The notes under the pieces are model-generated. The model was not told where the DNA came from. It searched no databases and was given only the letters and a program-made list of their open reading frames with translations. From Endomicrobium sp. (lineage in GTDB: Bacteria > Elusimicrobiota > Endomicrobiia > Endomicrobiales > Endomicrobiaceae): 12,832 bases of DNA. The stretch lies in the NCBI GenBank assembly GCA_031264895.1, contig JAISDI010000202.1:1-12832 (forward strand). Direction: 5' to 3'. The position numbers and the translations under genes are program-made. This document shows, piece after piece, positions 1 to 6,186 of this stretch; the first letter of the stretch is position 1, and each line of letters opens with the position of its first letter.

Positions 1-71
1 AAACAACCGAATTTGATAATCTTCAAAAATCTTTCGCTCATAGACTCGCTTAGAGGCGGCCAACGACTAAC

Positions 72-133
72 GACAAAAGACAAAAGACAAAAGACAAAAG
101 ACAAAAAAGGCAAAGGCAAAGGCAAAGGCGAAA
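72..133. repeat. Tandem simple repeat (GACAAAA x5, then GGCAAA x3)
   Basis: Five perfect head-to-tail copies of the heptamer GACAAAA occupy 72-106. After two extra A bases come three copies of the hexamer GGCAAA (109-126) and a variant GGCGAAA (127-133). The tract ends five bases before a consensus TATAAT and lies upstream of the biotin ligase gene. Unit lengths of 7 and 6 could change copy number by slipped-strand mispairing, which is inference. No gene is recognisable in 1-170. A frame stays open from base 1 to 146, but over the repeat it codes only a Lys-rich low-complexity string. Confidence 0.85.
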
Positions 134-137
134 CGTC

Positions 138-143
138 TATAAT
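138..143 (+). promoter_or_regulatory. Candidate -10 box upstream of birA
   Basis: A perfect TATAAT lies 27 bases before the birA start codon. The position where a -35 would fall with a 17-base spacer (115-120) is occupied by the repeat unit GGCAAA, a poor match to TTGACA. No extended -10 TGn motif is present. This is therefore a plausible but one-sided promoter call. If it is used, the tandem repeat sits across its -35 and spacer region. Confidence 0.35.
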
Positions 144-170
144 ATAGAATCTTCGGCAAAAGGTTACCGT

Positions 171-959
171 ATGATAAAAATCGTTCCGGCGTTTAAAGCT
201 GAAAACGTTTTAAAAAAATTTTTACGTCCCGTCGGTATATGTAAAAAAATACTGCATTTTAAAAAAATCGGTTCCACGCAGACAAAAATTAAAAATTTTG
301 CGCAAAAAGGCTTTCCCGAAGGAACCGTCGTAATTGCCGACGAACAAAGCGCGTCTTACGGAAGAATGCAAAGAAAATGGTTTTCTCCGGCAGGCGGGCT
401 TTGGTTTTCAATGCTTCTTAAACCGAAAATATATCCCGATGCCGCTTCAAACCTTTCTCTTTTGACGGCTTTAGCTTTAAACGCGGCTTTGGAAAAAGAT
501 TACGGAATTAAAACTAAAATCAAATGGCCAAACGATATTCTTTTTGAAGATAAAATAATAGCCGGAATAATAATAGAAATGTCAGCTGAGCAGGATATCG
601 TCAATTGGGTCGCCGCGGGCGTAGGCGTAAATATCGATAATATTCTGCCGGATACTTTGCCGGAAGCGGCGGCGCTTGGCAAAATATTTAAAAAAAATAT
701 CCGCAGGGATGAATTGCTGGCTTCGTTTTTGATTGAATTTAATAAAATTTATAATACTTTTTGTAAATTTGGGTTCGGCGGATTTTGCGAAGAATATAAT
801 AAAAATCACGCATTTATGAACGAAAGCGTAATAATTGACGGCGGATTTGGTATAATTAAAGGAATAAATAAAGGAATAGGCGAAGACGGAAAAATTATAA
901 TTGAGACCGAAAAAGGAATTGAAAAGATAATTTCGGGAACTCTTAGAAGGAGCGGATAA
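171..959 (+). CDS. birA: Biotin--[acetyl-CoA-carboxylase] ligase, catalytic-only (class I) type
   Basis: This enzyme activates biotin with ATP to biotinyl-AMP and attaches it to the lysine of biotin carboxyl carrier proteins. The 262-residue product carries the family hallmarks. These are GSTQ at 34-37 (biotin-pocket Ser-Thr), a glycine/arginine-rich adenylate loop at 64-75 (G64, R65, R68, W70, S72, P73), KWPND at 118-122, K128 with the following AG at 131-132 (equivalent of the KxxG catalytic region), and GVGVNI at 150-155. Residues from about 210 to 262 fit the small SH3-like C-terminal domain. There is no N-terminal winged helix, so it is unlikely to act as the biotin operon repressor as E. 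coli BirA does. The start ATG follows AAAGG at 158-162 with suitable spacing. It is the first gene of a co-directional run, and the nitroreductase gene begins three bases after its stop. Confidence 0.9.
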   Translation: MIKIVPAFKAENVLKKFLRPVGICKKILHFKKIGSTQTKIKNFAQKGFPEGTVVIADEQSASYGRMQRKWFSPAGGLWFSMLLKPKIYPDAASNLSLLTALALNAALEKDYGIKTKIKWPNDILFEDKIIAGIIIEMSAEQDIVNWVAAGVGVNIDNILPDTLPEAAALGKIFKKNIRRDELLASFLIEFNKIYNTFCKFGFGGFCEEYNKNHAFMNESVIIDGGFGIIKGINKGIGEDGKIIIETEKGIEKIISGTLRRSG

Positions 960-962
960 AAA

Positions 963-1619
963 ATGCCGAAAAACGTTTTTAACGAACTTATAAAAGAAAG
1001 AAGCAGCATTCTTTTGGATATTATAAAACAGCGCAGAAGCGTAAGAAAATTCAGCCCGGAACCTATAAACGACAATGATATAAAAACCATAATCGAAGCG
1101 GCGTCAATGGCTCCGTCGGCCACAAACAGCCAGAACTGGCGTTTTATAGCTGTAAAAACCGAAACTAAAAGAAAAGAACTTGTCGGCGCGATAGAAGAGC
1201 AGATAAAAGAGTATTCTTCCCTTATAACTTCAAAAAGGGCGTATAATGAATTTAACGCTTATGCAAGATTTTTTACTTTTTTTGCAAGTGCGCCTTTAGT
1301 TGTCGCAGTAGTAAAAACTCCGTATACGTCTTTTAGCATGAGAATAATGCAAAGATACGGCATATCGCCGGAAGCTTTGGAAGCAGCAGATTCGCAGGGG
1401 CCTTCCGCAGCCGTTCAAAATATGCTTCTTGCCGCGCACGCATTGGGTTACGGCGCATGCTGGATGACAGGGCCGCTTATAGCCAAAGAAAAACTTGAAA
1501 AAGTTTTAAATATCAAACTGCCCGATCATCTTATGGCATTGATTCCCGTAGGAAAAACAGAAGTTGTTCCGGCTGTTCCCAAAAGAAAACCAATCGAAGA
1601 AATTTTTGAAACAGTTTAG
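963..1619 (+). CDS. Nitroreductase-family FMN-dependent oxidoreductase
   Basis: A 218-residue member of the nitroreductase superfamily, which are cytoplasmic homodimeric flavoproteins that use NAD(P)H. The FMN phosphate-binding start of the fold is seen as QRRSVRKF at 23-30. PSATNSQNWRF at 51-61 is the typical flavin-contacting segment. A helix beginning AAVQNML with the later GYGACWMTGP matches the second half of the fold, and IPVGK near the C-terminus is also typical. The substrate cannot be read from sequence; family members reduce nitro compounds, quinones or flavins, or act in dehalogenation and cofactor steps. AAGGAG at 947-952 sits 10 bases before the ATG. The gene lies 3 bp after birA and is probably co-transcribed, but no functional link to biotin attachment is evident. 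Confidence 0.88.
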   Translation: MPKNVFNELIKERSSILLDIIKQRRSVRKFSPEPINDNDIKTIIEAASMAPSATNSQNWRFIAVKTETKRKELVGAIEEQIKEYSSLITSKRAYNEFNAYARFFTFFASAPLVVAVVKTPYTSFSMRIMQRYGISPEALEAADSQGPSAAVQNMLLAAHALGYGACWMTGPLIAKEKLEKVLNIKLPDHLMALIPVGKTEVVPAVPKRKPIEEIFETV

Positions 1620-1634
1620 GGGGAAAGAACCGGC

Positions 1635-2084
1635 ATGTTAAAAAAAGTGTTTGTCTCGGCGTTTTTTGCTTTTTTTTGCGGCATTTTTTGTAATGCCGGT
1701 GCTCAGGAAGCCGTAATCAAACTTGATTCCCGAGAAGAAATAGAACGCTTTCAAGAGATGTTAAACGACGGCGCAATACGCGAAGATGCGCCGGACGAAA
1801 CAAAAGCCGCTTTGTCGGACGGCGTGAAAGGAACTCCGTCGGAAGCGGAATTTAAAGTTTATAAACCGCAGCCGAAAGAAAGCTCCGAAGAAGAAAACGC
1901 AAAACCAAAAGCCGTATCGCATTCTTCTACAGGGGAAGAAAACTTTGAAGTTTTTATTCCGGAAGCTAAAGAAGAAAATACGGAAAGCGCGGAAAAGCCC
2001 GAAAAAAATATTAAATGGCTTGATTCTTCCGAAGATATAGAGGAATTTGAAGAAATTCTCAAGAAAGCGAAGTTTGGCAATTGA
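1635..2084 (+). CDS. Secreted acidic protein with duplicated LDS-(E/D)-I-E-x-F motif, function unknown
   Basis: I do not recognise this 149-residue protein. Residues 1-23 form a signal peptide: Lys at 3-4, a Phe/Ala-rich core at 6-19, and probable cleavage after NAGA or AGA near 23. The mature part is strongly acidic and rich in Glu, Lys and Ser. It has an internal duplication. LDSREEIERFQEML at 30-43 recurs as LDSSEDIEEFEEIL at 129-142, and EFKVYKP at 72-78 resembles NFEVFIP at 103-109, so the order is A-B-B'-A'. The A motif is a likely short amphipathic helix, and the middle is probably disordered. G-rich SD sequence at 1619-1625 precedes the ATG. It lies between the nitroreductase and an NlpC/P60 lipoprotein, which suggests an envelope or periplasmic role. 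That role is inference from context only. Confidence 0.75.
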   Translation: MLKKVFVSAFFAFFCGIFCNAGAQEAVIKLDSREEIERFQEMLNDGAIREDAPDETKAALSDGVKGTPSEAEFKVYKPQPKESSEEENAKPKAVSHSSTGEENFEVFIPEAKEENTESAEKPEKNIKWLDSSEDIEEFEEILKKAKFGN

Positions 2085-2118
2085 GCAAGATAGATAAAAC
2101 GGAGAATATAGTAATTAG

Positions 2119-3495
2119 ATGAAGAAAATAATATTTCCGGCATTATTTTTTGTATGTCTTTTTTTGTGTTCGTGCGTGCACAAGAATACGGACGTCATGA
2201 AAGAAATTATGATATGTCCTGCTCCTACGGCTTTTCAAGATGTGGACAGAATGATGAAAAGTCCCGGATATTGGATTTCAAAACTTCAAAATCCCGATAA
2301 AGTAATGCTCAACGCAAAAGAAATAGAAGCTATAAATGTTAAAACTTCCGCAAACATAATGTACATAACCGACGTACAATATCTTCCCGACAAATATTAC
2401 CGCAGAAACGCCGCCGCTTCTTATACGAAATACGTAAATATTTATTCGAGATATTATGACGGTCATTTCGAAAAGCGCGTCGGGAAAGAATATTTTGACG
2501 AAATGAATAAAAATATAGATTATAATCTTTTTGATTCCACAGTAAACGTGCGTTTTGCAATGACTGTACAGTATGCGGAGCTTAGAGTTCTGCCTTCGTA
2601 TGAACCGTTATATTCTTCTAAAGATACTCTGGACTTGGACAGAATGCAGATTACGCAGCTTGACTTAGCGTCGCCCGTAGCCGTTTTGTACGAGACGCTG
2701 GACAAACAATGGTATTATGCGGTATCTGAAATTGCTGAAGGCTGGCTTCGTGCTGACACGATTGCTTTTTGCAGTCAGGACATGATAAAAGATTATAAAA
2801 AGTGGGACAAGAACGCCGTTATAATTTCGCCGAAAGCCGATATTTATATAAATGAGGAGATGACGGAATTTTTTGATTATGTAAGCATGGGAACGGTTCT
2901 GCCCATAGCCGGCATTAAAGACGGCATAGCCGAAATAAGAATCCCAAGACTTAAAGACGGCGGGACTTCTTTAGGTTTTCAAAAAGCTTTTATAAATATT
3001 TCCGACATATCCGTCGGTTACATGAAATATACGCAAAGGAATGTAATCCAGCAGGCTTTTAAACATCTCAATTCTCCTTACGGCTGGGGCGGCATGAACG
3101 GAGAGCAGGACTGTTCAAGTTTCATAAGGCAGATTTTCGGGTGTTTCGGAATAAAATTTCCGAGAAATTCTACAGGTCAAATAAAGTCCACAGGTATTTT
3201 TGCCGGAGAATTTGAAAAAGGCGAGCAGGAATATTTAAGATCGCAGAGAATCATAAAAAACGGCATTCCCGCAATGACCATACTGTATTTTCCCGGACAT
3301 ATAATGCTCTACGTCGGCAATGAAGACGAAAAACCGTACATAATTCATTCGATTTGGGGATACGGCGAGGAAACTGAAAAAGAATCAAAAACATATCTGA
3401 TAAACAGGGTCGCAATTACGTCAATGAATATAGGAGAAGCTTCAAAAAAAGGTTCTCTTCTTCAAAGAGTAACTCTTATGAAAAACGTCAAATGA
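2119..3495 (+). CDS. SH3-domain NlpC/P60 lipoprotein, probable peptidoglycan endopeptidase
   Basis: A 458-residue exported protein. The N-terminus has KK at 2-3, a hydrophobic core at 4-16 and a lipobox LCSC, with Cys19 as the likely lipidated residue. Residues of about 30-130 resemble the N-terminal stabilising region seen in the NlpC/P60 proteins that carry bacterial SH3 modules. Residues of about 140-295 fit two SH3-like modules, including YAELRVLPSYEPLY and a W209 in the first. The C-terminal NlpC/P60 domain (about 305-455) has YGWGG at 321-325, catalytic Cys332 in DCSSF, His394 in PGHIMLYVG and His410 in IIHSIWG, a complete Cys-His-His set. The family cleaves gamma-D-glutamyl-diamino acid bonds in muropeptides. 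GGAG at 2101-2104 is unusually far (14 bases) from this ATG. The next gene overlaps its stop codon by four bases (ATGA), indicating coupled translation. Confidence 0.9.
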   Translation: MKKIIFPALFFVCLFLCSCVHKNTDVMKEIMICPAPTAFQDVDRMMKSPGYWISKLQNPDKVMLNAKEIEAINVKTSANIMYITDVQYLPDKYYRRNAAASYTKYVNIYSRYYDGHFEKRVGKEYFDEMNKNIDYNLFDSTVNVRFAMTVQYAELRVLPSYEPLYSSKDTLDLDRMQITQLDLASPVAVLYETLDKQWYYAVSEIAEGWLRADTIAFCSQDMIKDYKKWDKNAVIISPKADIYINEEMTEFFDYVSMGTVLPIAGIKDGIAEIRIPRLKDGGTSLGFQKAFINISDISVGYMKYTQRNVIQQAFKHLNSPYGWGGMNGEQDCSSFIRQIFGCFGIKFPRNSTGQIKSTGIFAGEFEKGEQEYLRSQRIIKNGIPAMTILYFPGHIMLYVGNEDEKPYIIHSIWGYGEETEKESKTYLINRVAITSMNIGEASKKGSLLQRVTLMKNVK

Positions 3496-3698
3496 AAATT
3501 AATTTTTTAAAAAAATTTAAGGTAACTCTGTACGCGCTGTCGCTTGCGGAAATTTTTATTTTCGGTTATCTGGCGGACAAAACCGGAAGCAATACGAAAT
3601 TTGCGGTAATAACCGCCATATTGCTTTTGCTAAATCTTATTGTTTATAAATCGACGGCGAAATATTACAAGAAACAGGATAAAGAAAATGGATTTTAA
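3492..3698 (+). CDS. Small two-helix membrane protein A, function unknown
   Basis: A 68-residue protein with a basic N-terminus (KK at 7-8), hydrophobic segments at about 12-28 and 37-52, and a Lys-rich tail (about 53-66). It should be an integral inner-membrane hairpin with both ends in the cytoplasm, by the positive-inside rule. Its start codon overlaps the stop of the NlpC/P60 gene as ATGA. I see no convincing independent SD, so translational coupling is likely. It resembles the next protein: KKxK, Y and L in helix 1, and LLxLNxxVY at the end of helix 2. Family unrecognised. Confidence 0.65.
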   Translation: MKINFLKKFKVTLYALSLAEIFIFGYLADKTGSNTKFAVITAILLLLNLIVYKSTAKYYKKQDKENGF

Positions 3699-3903
3699 AA
3701 AGATAAAAATTTTATTTTATATTCTTTTTGCTTTGGATATTGCCGCAGGCGCTGCGGTTGCGTTTTTTATGAGCATTCTGCACGGCATAATCGTAAGCGC
3801 CGTGCTGCTTATTTTAAACATTACCGTTTATGCTATAATTTTGAAGGCTCAAAGAATAAAGGAGCAAAGCAATGGATATGCAAAAAAAAGCAAGGATATA
3901 TAA
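3688..3903 (+). CDS. Small two-helix membrane protein B, probable paralogue of A
   Basis: A 71-residue protein starting at ATG 3688. This start is preferred over an upstream in-frame ATG at 3640, because AGG at 3676-3678 precedes it, the product then starts MDFKKIK as its neighbours do, and the overlap with the previous gene is only 11 bp. Two hydrophobic helices (about 8-28 and 32-52) are followed by a charged tail. Shared features with the previous protein are KKxK near the start, a helix-1 Tyr and Leu, and LLILNITVY against LLLLNLIVY closing helix 2. This supports a tandem duplication. Function unknown. Confidence 0.65.
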   Translation: MDFKKIKILFYILFALDIAAGAAVAFFMSILHGIIVSAVLLILNITVYAIILKAQRIKEQSNGYAKKSKDI

Positions 3904-4075
3904 GAACATATTTCTCATATCGACTTTTTGTGGAGTTGCCGGACTGTATATTTTATGGAAATTTGACGGCCACTGGACCGGTTATATTTTATGCGGTATA
4001 TGGTTTGTGCTTGCCGTTTTGGTGCGTATTTTGATATTGAAAGATAAGAAATATTTCAAAAAAAATAAAGTTTAA
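3872..4075 (+). CDS. Small two-helix membrane protein C, function unknown
   Basis: A 67-residue protein with a basic start (KK at 5-6), a helix at about 11-28, a short FDGHW loop, a second helix at about 36-55 and a Lys-rich end. A clear AAAGGAG (3858-3864) lies 7 bases before the ATG, inside the preceding gene, and the two genes overlap by 32 bp. Layout and length match the two preceding proteins, but sequence similarity to them is weak, so it may be a diverged third paralogue or only an analogue. The overlapping trio behind a peptidoglycan-hydrolase lipoprotein could be membrane partners of that enzyme, which is inference. Confidence 0.68.
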   Translation: MDMQKKARIYKNIFLISTFCGVAGLYILWKFDGHWTGYILCGIWFVLAVLVRILILKDKKYFKKNKV

Positions 4076-4090
4076 AGGAGAGTTTTCACA

Positions 4091-4387
4091 ATGGAACTGT
4101 TTAAAGCGGCAAAAGAAGCTATGGCGATGAGAAGTAAATTCAACGAAATGGAGAAAAAGCTTAAAGCTAATGTAATTAATGTTGAGTATAAAGGTATAAA
4201 AATTCAGGTAAACGCTAAAAACGAATTCCTTTCTTTCGAAATGCCCGAAGACTTACTTAAAGAAAAGAAAGAAAAAATCGAAAAACTCATTTTAGACGCC
4301 TTCAAGTCTGCCTCAGACAAAGCTCAGGACGTAATGGCTCAGGAATCAAAAAAGATTATGGGCGACATGAAAATCCCGGGATTATAA
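4091..4387 (+). CDS. YbaB/EbfC-family nucleoid-associated protein
   Basis: A 98-residue protein of the YbaB/EbfC family, small dimeric DNA-binding proteins of the nucleoid. It shows the family layout. There is a long N-terminal helix (about 1-27) with Met/Lys/Gln-type heptads, a central beta segment (VNVEYKG-like, about 30-52) and a C-terminal helix (about 58-88, ILDAFKSASDKAQ). It ends with GDMKIPGL, the counterpart of the usual GMxxPGL ending. AAAGGAG at 4074-4080 lies 10 bases before the ATG. In many genomes this gene sits between dnaX and recR. Here neither neighbour is present, and it closes the envelope-protein cluster. A GC-rich dispersed repeat follows 7 bases after the stop. Confidence 0.85.
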   Translation: MELFKAAKEAMAMRSKFNEMEKKLKANVINVEYKGIKIQVNAKNEFLSFEMPEDLLKEKKEKIEKLILDAFKSASDKAQDVMAQESKKIMGDMKIPGL

Positions 4388-4394
4388 GCCCTAT

Positions 4395-4489
4395 CGCACG
4401 GGTGCTTGCGCACGGCAAAGCCCTAGCGGGCGGCACTAGAAAGGCTGCGTTCCTTGCCTTTGCAGGCGGGGTAGTCTTTGTTAGTCGTT
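4395..4489. repeat. Dispersed GC-rich structured repeat, copy 1
   Basis: This block matches 12629-12714. An exact 17-base block AGCCCTAGCGGGCGGCA is at 4419-4435 in this copy and at 12656-12672 in the other. Conserved flanks are a CGCA(C/T)GGG(T/C)GCTTGCG start, an AGAAAGGCxxCGTTCCTT middle and a CTTTGTT..GTCGTT end. TTGC/GCAA (4406-4409, 4415-4418) and GCCC/GGGC (4420-4423, 4428-4431) can form hairpins. This copy has an extra internal segment around 4456-4474, including the hairpin GCCT-TTGC-AGGC. It could also act as the ybaB-operon terminator, but no run of T follows. Confidence 0.8.
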
Positions 4490-4558
4490 TCCGTATTTAA
4501 TTCCATCATAGTGCTGATAGAAAAAGAATAGGTAGAAAAATCATTAACACAAATTCAA

Positions 4559-4587
4559 TTGAAATTTTAAGTTTTTTTTGATAGAAT
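4559..4587 (+). promoter_or_regulatory. Promoter for the rpsB operon
   Basis: TTGAAA at 4559-4564 and TAGAAT at 4582-4587 are separated by exactly 17 bases, close to the sigma-70 consensus. A T-run lies within the spacer. It is the best promoter-like sequence in the first 12.7 kb and sits 195 bases before the rpsB start codon. Confidence 0.7.
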
Positions 4588-4733
4588 TTTTCGGTATTTA
4601 AGCAGAGATGCGTTAAATAAGCACGCAGGCGGATTTGCTGCAGGTGCCTGAAACGGCGGCAGATAAGGAAGTCTGCGGAAGCCGCAAAGACGCGGAGCTT
4701 TAATTTAGTTTCGATTAAGTCTTAAAAGCGGAA

Positions 4734-4758
4734 CTTTTGCCGGACAAACCCGGAAAAG
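4734..4758 (+). promoter_or_regulatory. Hairpin adjacent to the rpsB ribosome-binding site
   Basis: CTTTT-g-CCGG (4734-4743) pairs with CCGGAAAAG (4750-4758), giving nine base pairs, one bulged G and a loop of acaaac. It ends 8 bases before the AAAGGAG SD at 4767-4773. That position could affect ribosome access or leader regulation. There is no T-run after it, so it is not an intrinsic terminator. Confidence 0.5.
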
Positions 4759-4781
4759 TAAAAACCAAAGGAGAAAGCAGT

Positions 4782-5600
4782 ATGGCAAACATTACCATGA
4801 AAGCCTTGCTGGAGGCCGGTGTTCATTTCGGACATCAAACCAGAAGATGGAATCCTAAAATGGCGAAGTACATTTTCGGGACGAGAAACAAAATTCATAT
4901 CATTGACCTTCAAAAAACCCTCAAAGAGTTAAAAAAGAATTACAAAGTCGTAAGAGATTTAATTGCCGAAGGCAGAGAGATAATTTTTGTCGGAACAAAA
5001 AAACAGGCTCAGGTTCCGGTAAAAGAAGAAGCTTTGCGCTGCGGAGCTTTTTTTGTGGCGGAAAGATGGCTCGGCGGAACTCTCACGAATTTTGAAACTT
5101 TAAAAAAATCAATCGCCAGATATAAAGAAATAAATAAAATGAAAGAAGACGGAGTTTTCAAAGTTCTTTCAAAAAAAGAGCAGTCGCAGATAGAAAAAGA
5201 GAGAATTAAACTCGAAAAGTCTCTGGAAGGCATCAAAAATATGACAAAACTTCCGGAACTTATGTTCGTTATAGATCCGCATGAAGAATCTACCGCGATT
5301 TCCGAAGCAAGAAAGCTGGGAATTCCAATTGTCGCCGTTTGCGATACTAACTGCGATCCTGATTTAGTCGATTATCCGATACCCGGAAACGACGATGCTA
5401 TCAGGGCAGTAAAACTTTTCTGCTCTATAATTGCAGACGCCGTTTTGGAAGGCAAAGGCGTTGTGGAAAAGAGCGACGCAGATTCTGCTTCAAATGAAGA
5501 ATCCGAGACTTCTCAAGAAAAGACCGAAACCGAGCCGGAAAAAACCGCAGAACCGGCAGTCGCTGAAAACAATGAAGAAGGAGTTTCAAATGTCAACTGA
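4782..5600 (+). CDS. rpsB: 30S ribosomal protein S2
   Basis: A 272-residue S2, assembled late on the small subunit and needed for mRNA and S1 binding. Typical segments are LLEAGVHFGHQTRRWNPKM (about 9-27), YIFGTRNKIHIIDLQKT, FVGTKKQAQ, ERWLGGTLTN (94-103), and PELMFVIDPHEE followed by IPIVAVCDTNCDP and IPGNDDA. The ATG at 4782 is chosen over an upstream TTG at 4737, because AAAGGAG (4767-4773) lies 8 bases before it and the product starts with the family's short N-terminus. Residues from about 228 to 272 are an acidic, Glu/Ser/Thr-rich low-complexity tail beyond the conserved core. The 3' end of the gene encodes the SD of tsf, and the two genes overlap by 11 bp. Confidence 0.97.
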   Translation: MANITMKALLEAGVHFGHQTRRWNPKMAKYIFGTRNKIHIIDLQKTLKELKKNYKVVRDLIAEGREIIFVGTKKQAQVPVKEEALRCGAFFVAERWLGGTLTNFETLKKSIARYKEINKMKEDGVFKVLSKKEQSQIEKERIKLEKSLEGIKNMTKLPELMFVIDPHEESTAISEARKLGIPIVAVCDTNCDPDLVDYPIPGNDDAIRAVKLFCSIIADAVLEGKGVVEKSDADSASNEESETSQEKTETEPEKTAEPAVAENNEEGVSNVN

Positions 5601-6186
5601 GTTAATCACAAAATTAAGAGAAATGACGGGAGCCGGAATAATGGATTGCAGGAACGCTCTCAAAGAAAATACAAACGATATAGACAAAGCATGTCAGTGG
5701 CTTAGAGAAAAAGGTATGGCTACCGCCGTAAAAAGAGCCGGAAGAAGCGCAAAACAAGGATTGGTTCACTCGTACATACACGGTAACGGAACTCTCGGAG
5801 TTTTGGTCGAAATAAACTGTGAAACCGACTTTGTCGCCAAAACCGAAGATTTTCAGAGTTTGGTAAAAGAAATAGCCATGCAGGTTGCGGCAGTTTCTCC
5901 GACTTATGTAACGCGCGAGCAGGTGCCGGAAAGCATTCTTGAAGCCGAAAAAAATATATATAAAGCTCAGCTTAAAGAAGAAGGAAAACCGGAAAAAGTC
6001 TGGGACAGGATCATCGAAGGAAAAGTTGAAAAATTTTATCAGCAGGTATGTCTCATGGAACAGATTTATATGAGAGATTCTTCCGGAAAAGAAACGATAA
6101 AAGATCTTGTCACAAACGCCATTGCAAAAACCGGCGAAAATATTGTAGTAAAAAGATTTGCGAGATTTAAACTCGGCGAGGAATAA
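5590..6186 (+). CDS. tsf: Translation elongation factor Ts, short form
   Basis: EF-Ts exchanges GDP for GTP on EF-Tu. The product is 198 residues, close to the short Thermus-type form and well below the roughly 280 of E. coli. The N-terminal UBA-like domain is clear (ITKLREMTGAGIMDCRNAL, 6-24), followed by the EF-Tu-contacting TDFVAK at 79-84 with D80 and F81. One core subdomain then leads to the C-terminal LMEQIYMRD and IVVKRFARF segments. The ATG at 5590 follows AAGGAG (5578-5583) by six bases. In-frame sequence runs upstream to 5431, but that part lies inside rpsB and has no EF-Ts character. The stop shares one base with the pyrH start. Confidence 0.96.
   Translation: MSTELITKLREMTGAGIMDCRNALKENTNDIDKACQWLREKGMATAVKRAGRSAKQGLVHSYIHGNGTLGVLVEINCETDFVAKTEDFQSLVKEIAMQVAAVSPTYVTREQVPESILEAEKNIYKAQLKEEGKPEKVWDRIIEGKVEKFYQQVCLMEQIYMRDSSGKETIKDLVTNAIAKTGENIVVKRFARFKLGEE

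Larger units (their letters stand above)
4490..4781 (+). other. Gene-free rpsB upstream region and leader
   Basis: No coding sequence is apparent. Bases 4490-4558 are AT-rich with nothing recognisable. The promoter at 4559-4587 should start transcription near 4594, leaving a leader of about 190 nt. Within it are CAGGC/GCCTG (4626-4630, 4646-4650) and CGGC..GCAGA/TCTGC..GCCG (4654-4663, 4672-4684). A competing CCGC/GCGG (4682-4685, 4692-4695) shares bases with the second stem, and a last hairpin lies next to the SD. S2 is known to control its own operon through the mRNA leader in E. coli. Whether this leader does so is unproven, and I do not claim a match to that structure. Confidence 0.45.

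Noticed and set aside
1..146. Open frame from the window start through the repeat, possible 3' end of an upstream gene
   Set aside because: Over the repeat it codes only low-complexity Lys-rich sequence, and the first 60 bases show no family signal, so a gene cannot be supported.
3464..3477. Palindrome AAGAGT-A-ACTCTT near the end of the NlpC/P60 gene
   Set aside because: It lies within the coding sequence, has a one-base centre that cannot form an RNA loop of that size, and no following T-run. It is most likely chance.
4619..4700. tRNA or small-RNA gene in the rpsB leader
   Set aside because: The stems do not form a cloverleaf, there is no T-arm consensus, and the region lies within the expected rpsB transcript.
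5431..5589. Upstream extension of the tsf frame
   Set aside because: It lies inside rpsB. EF-Ts homology begins at the ATG at 5590, which has its own AAGGAG.
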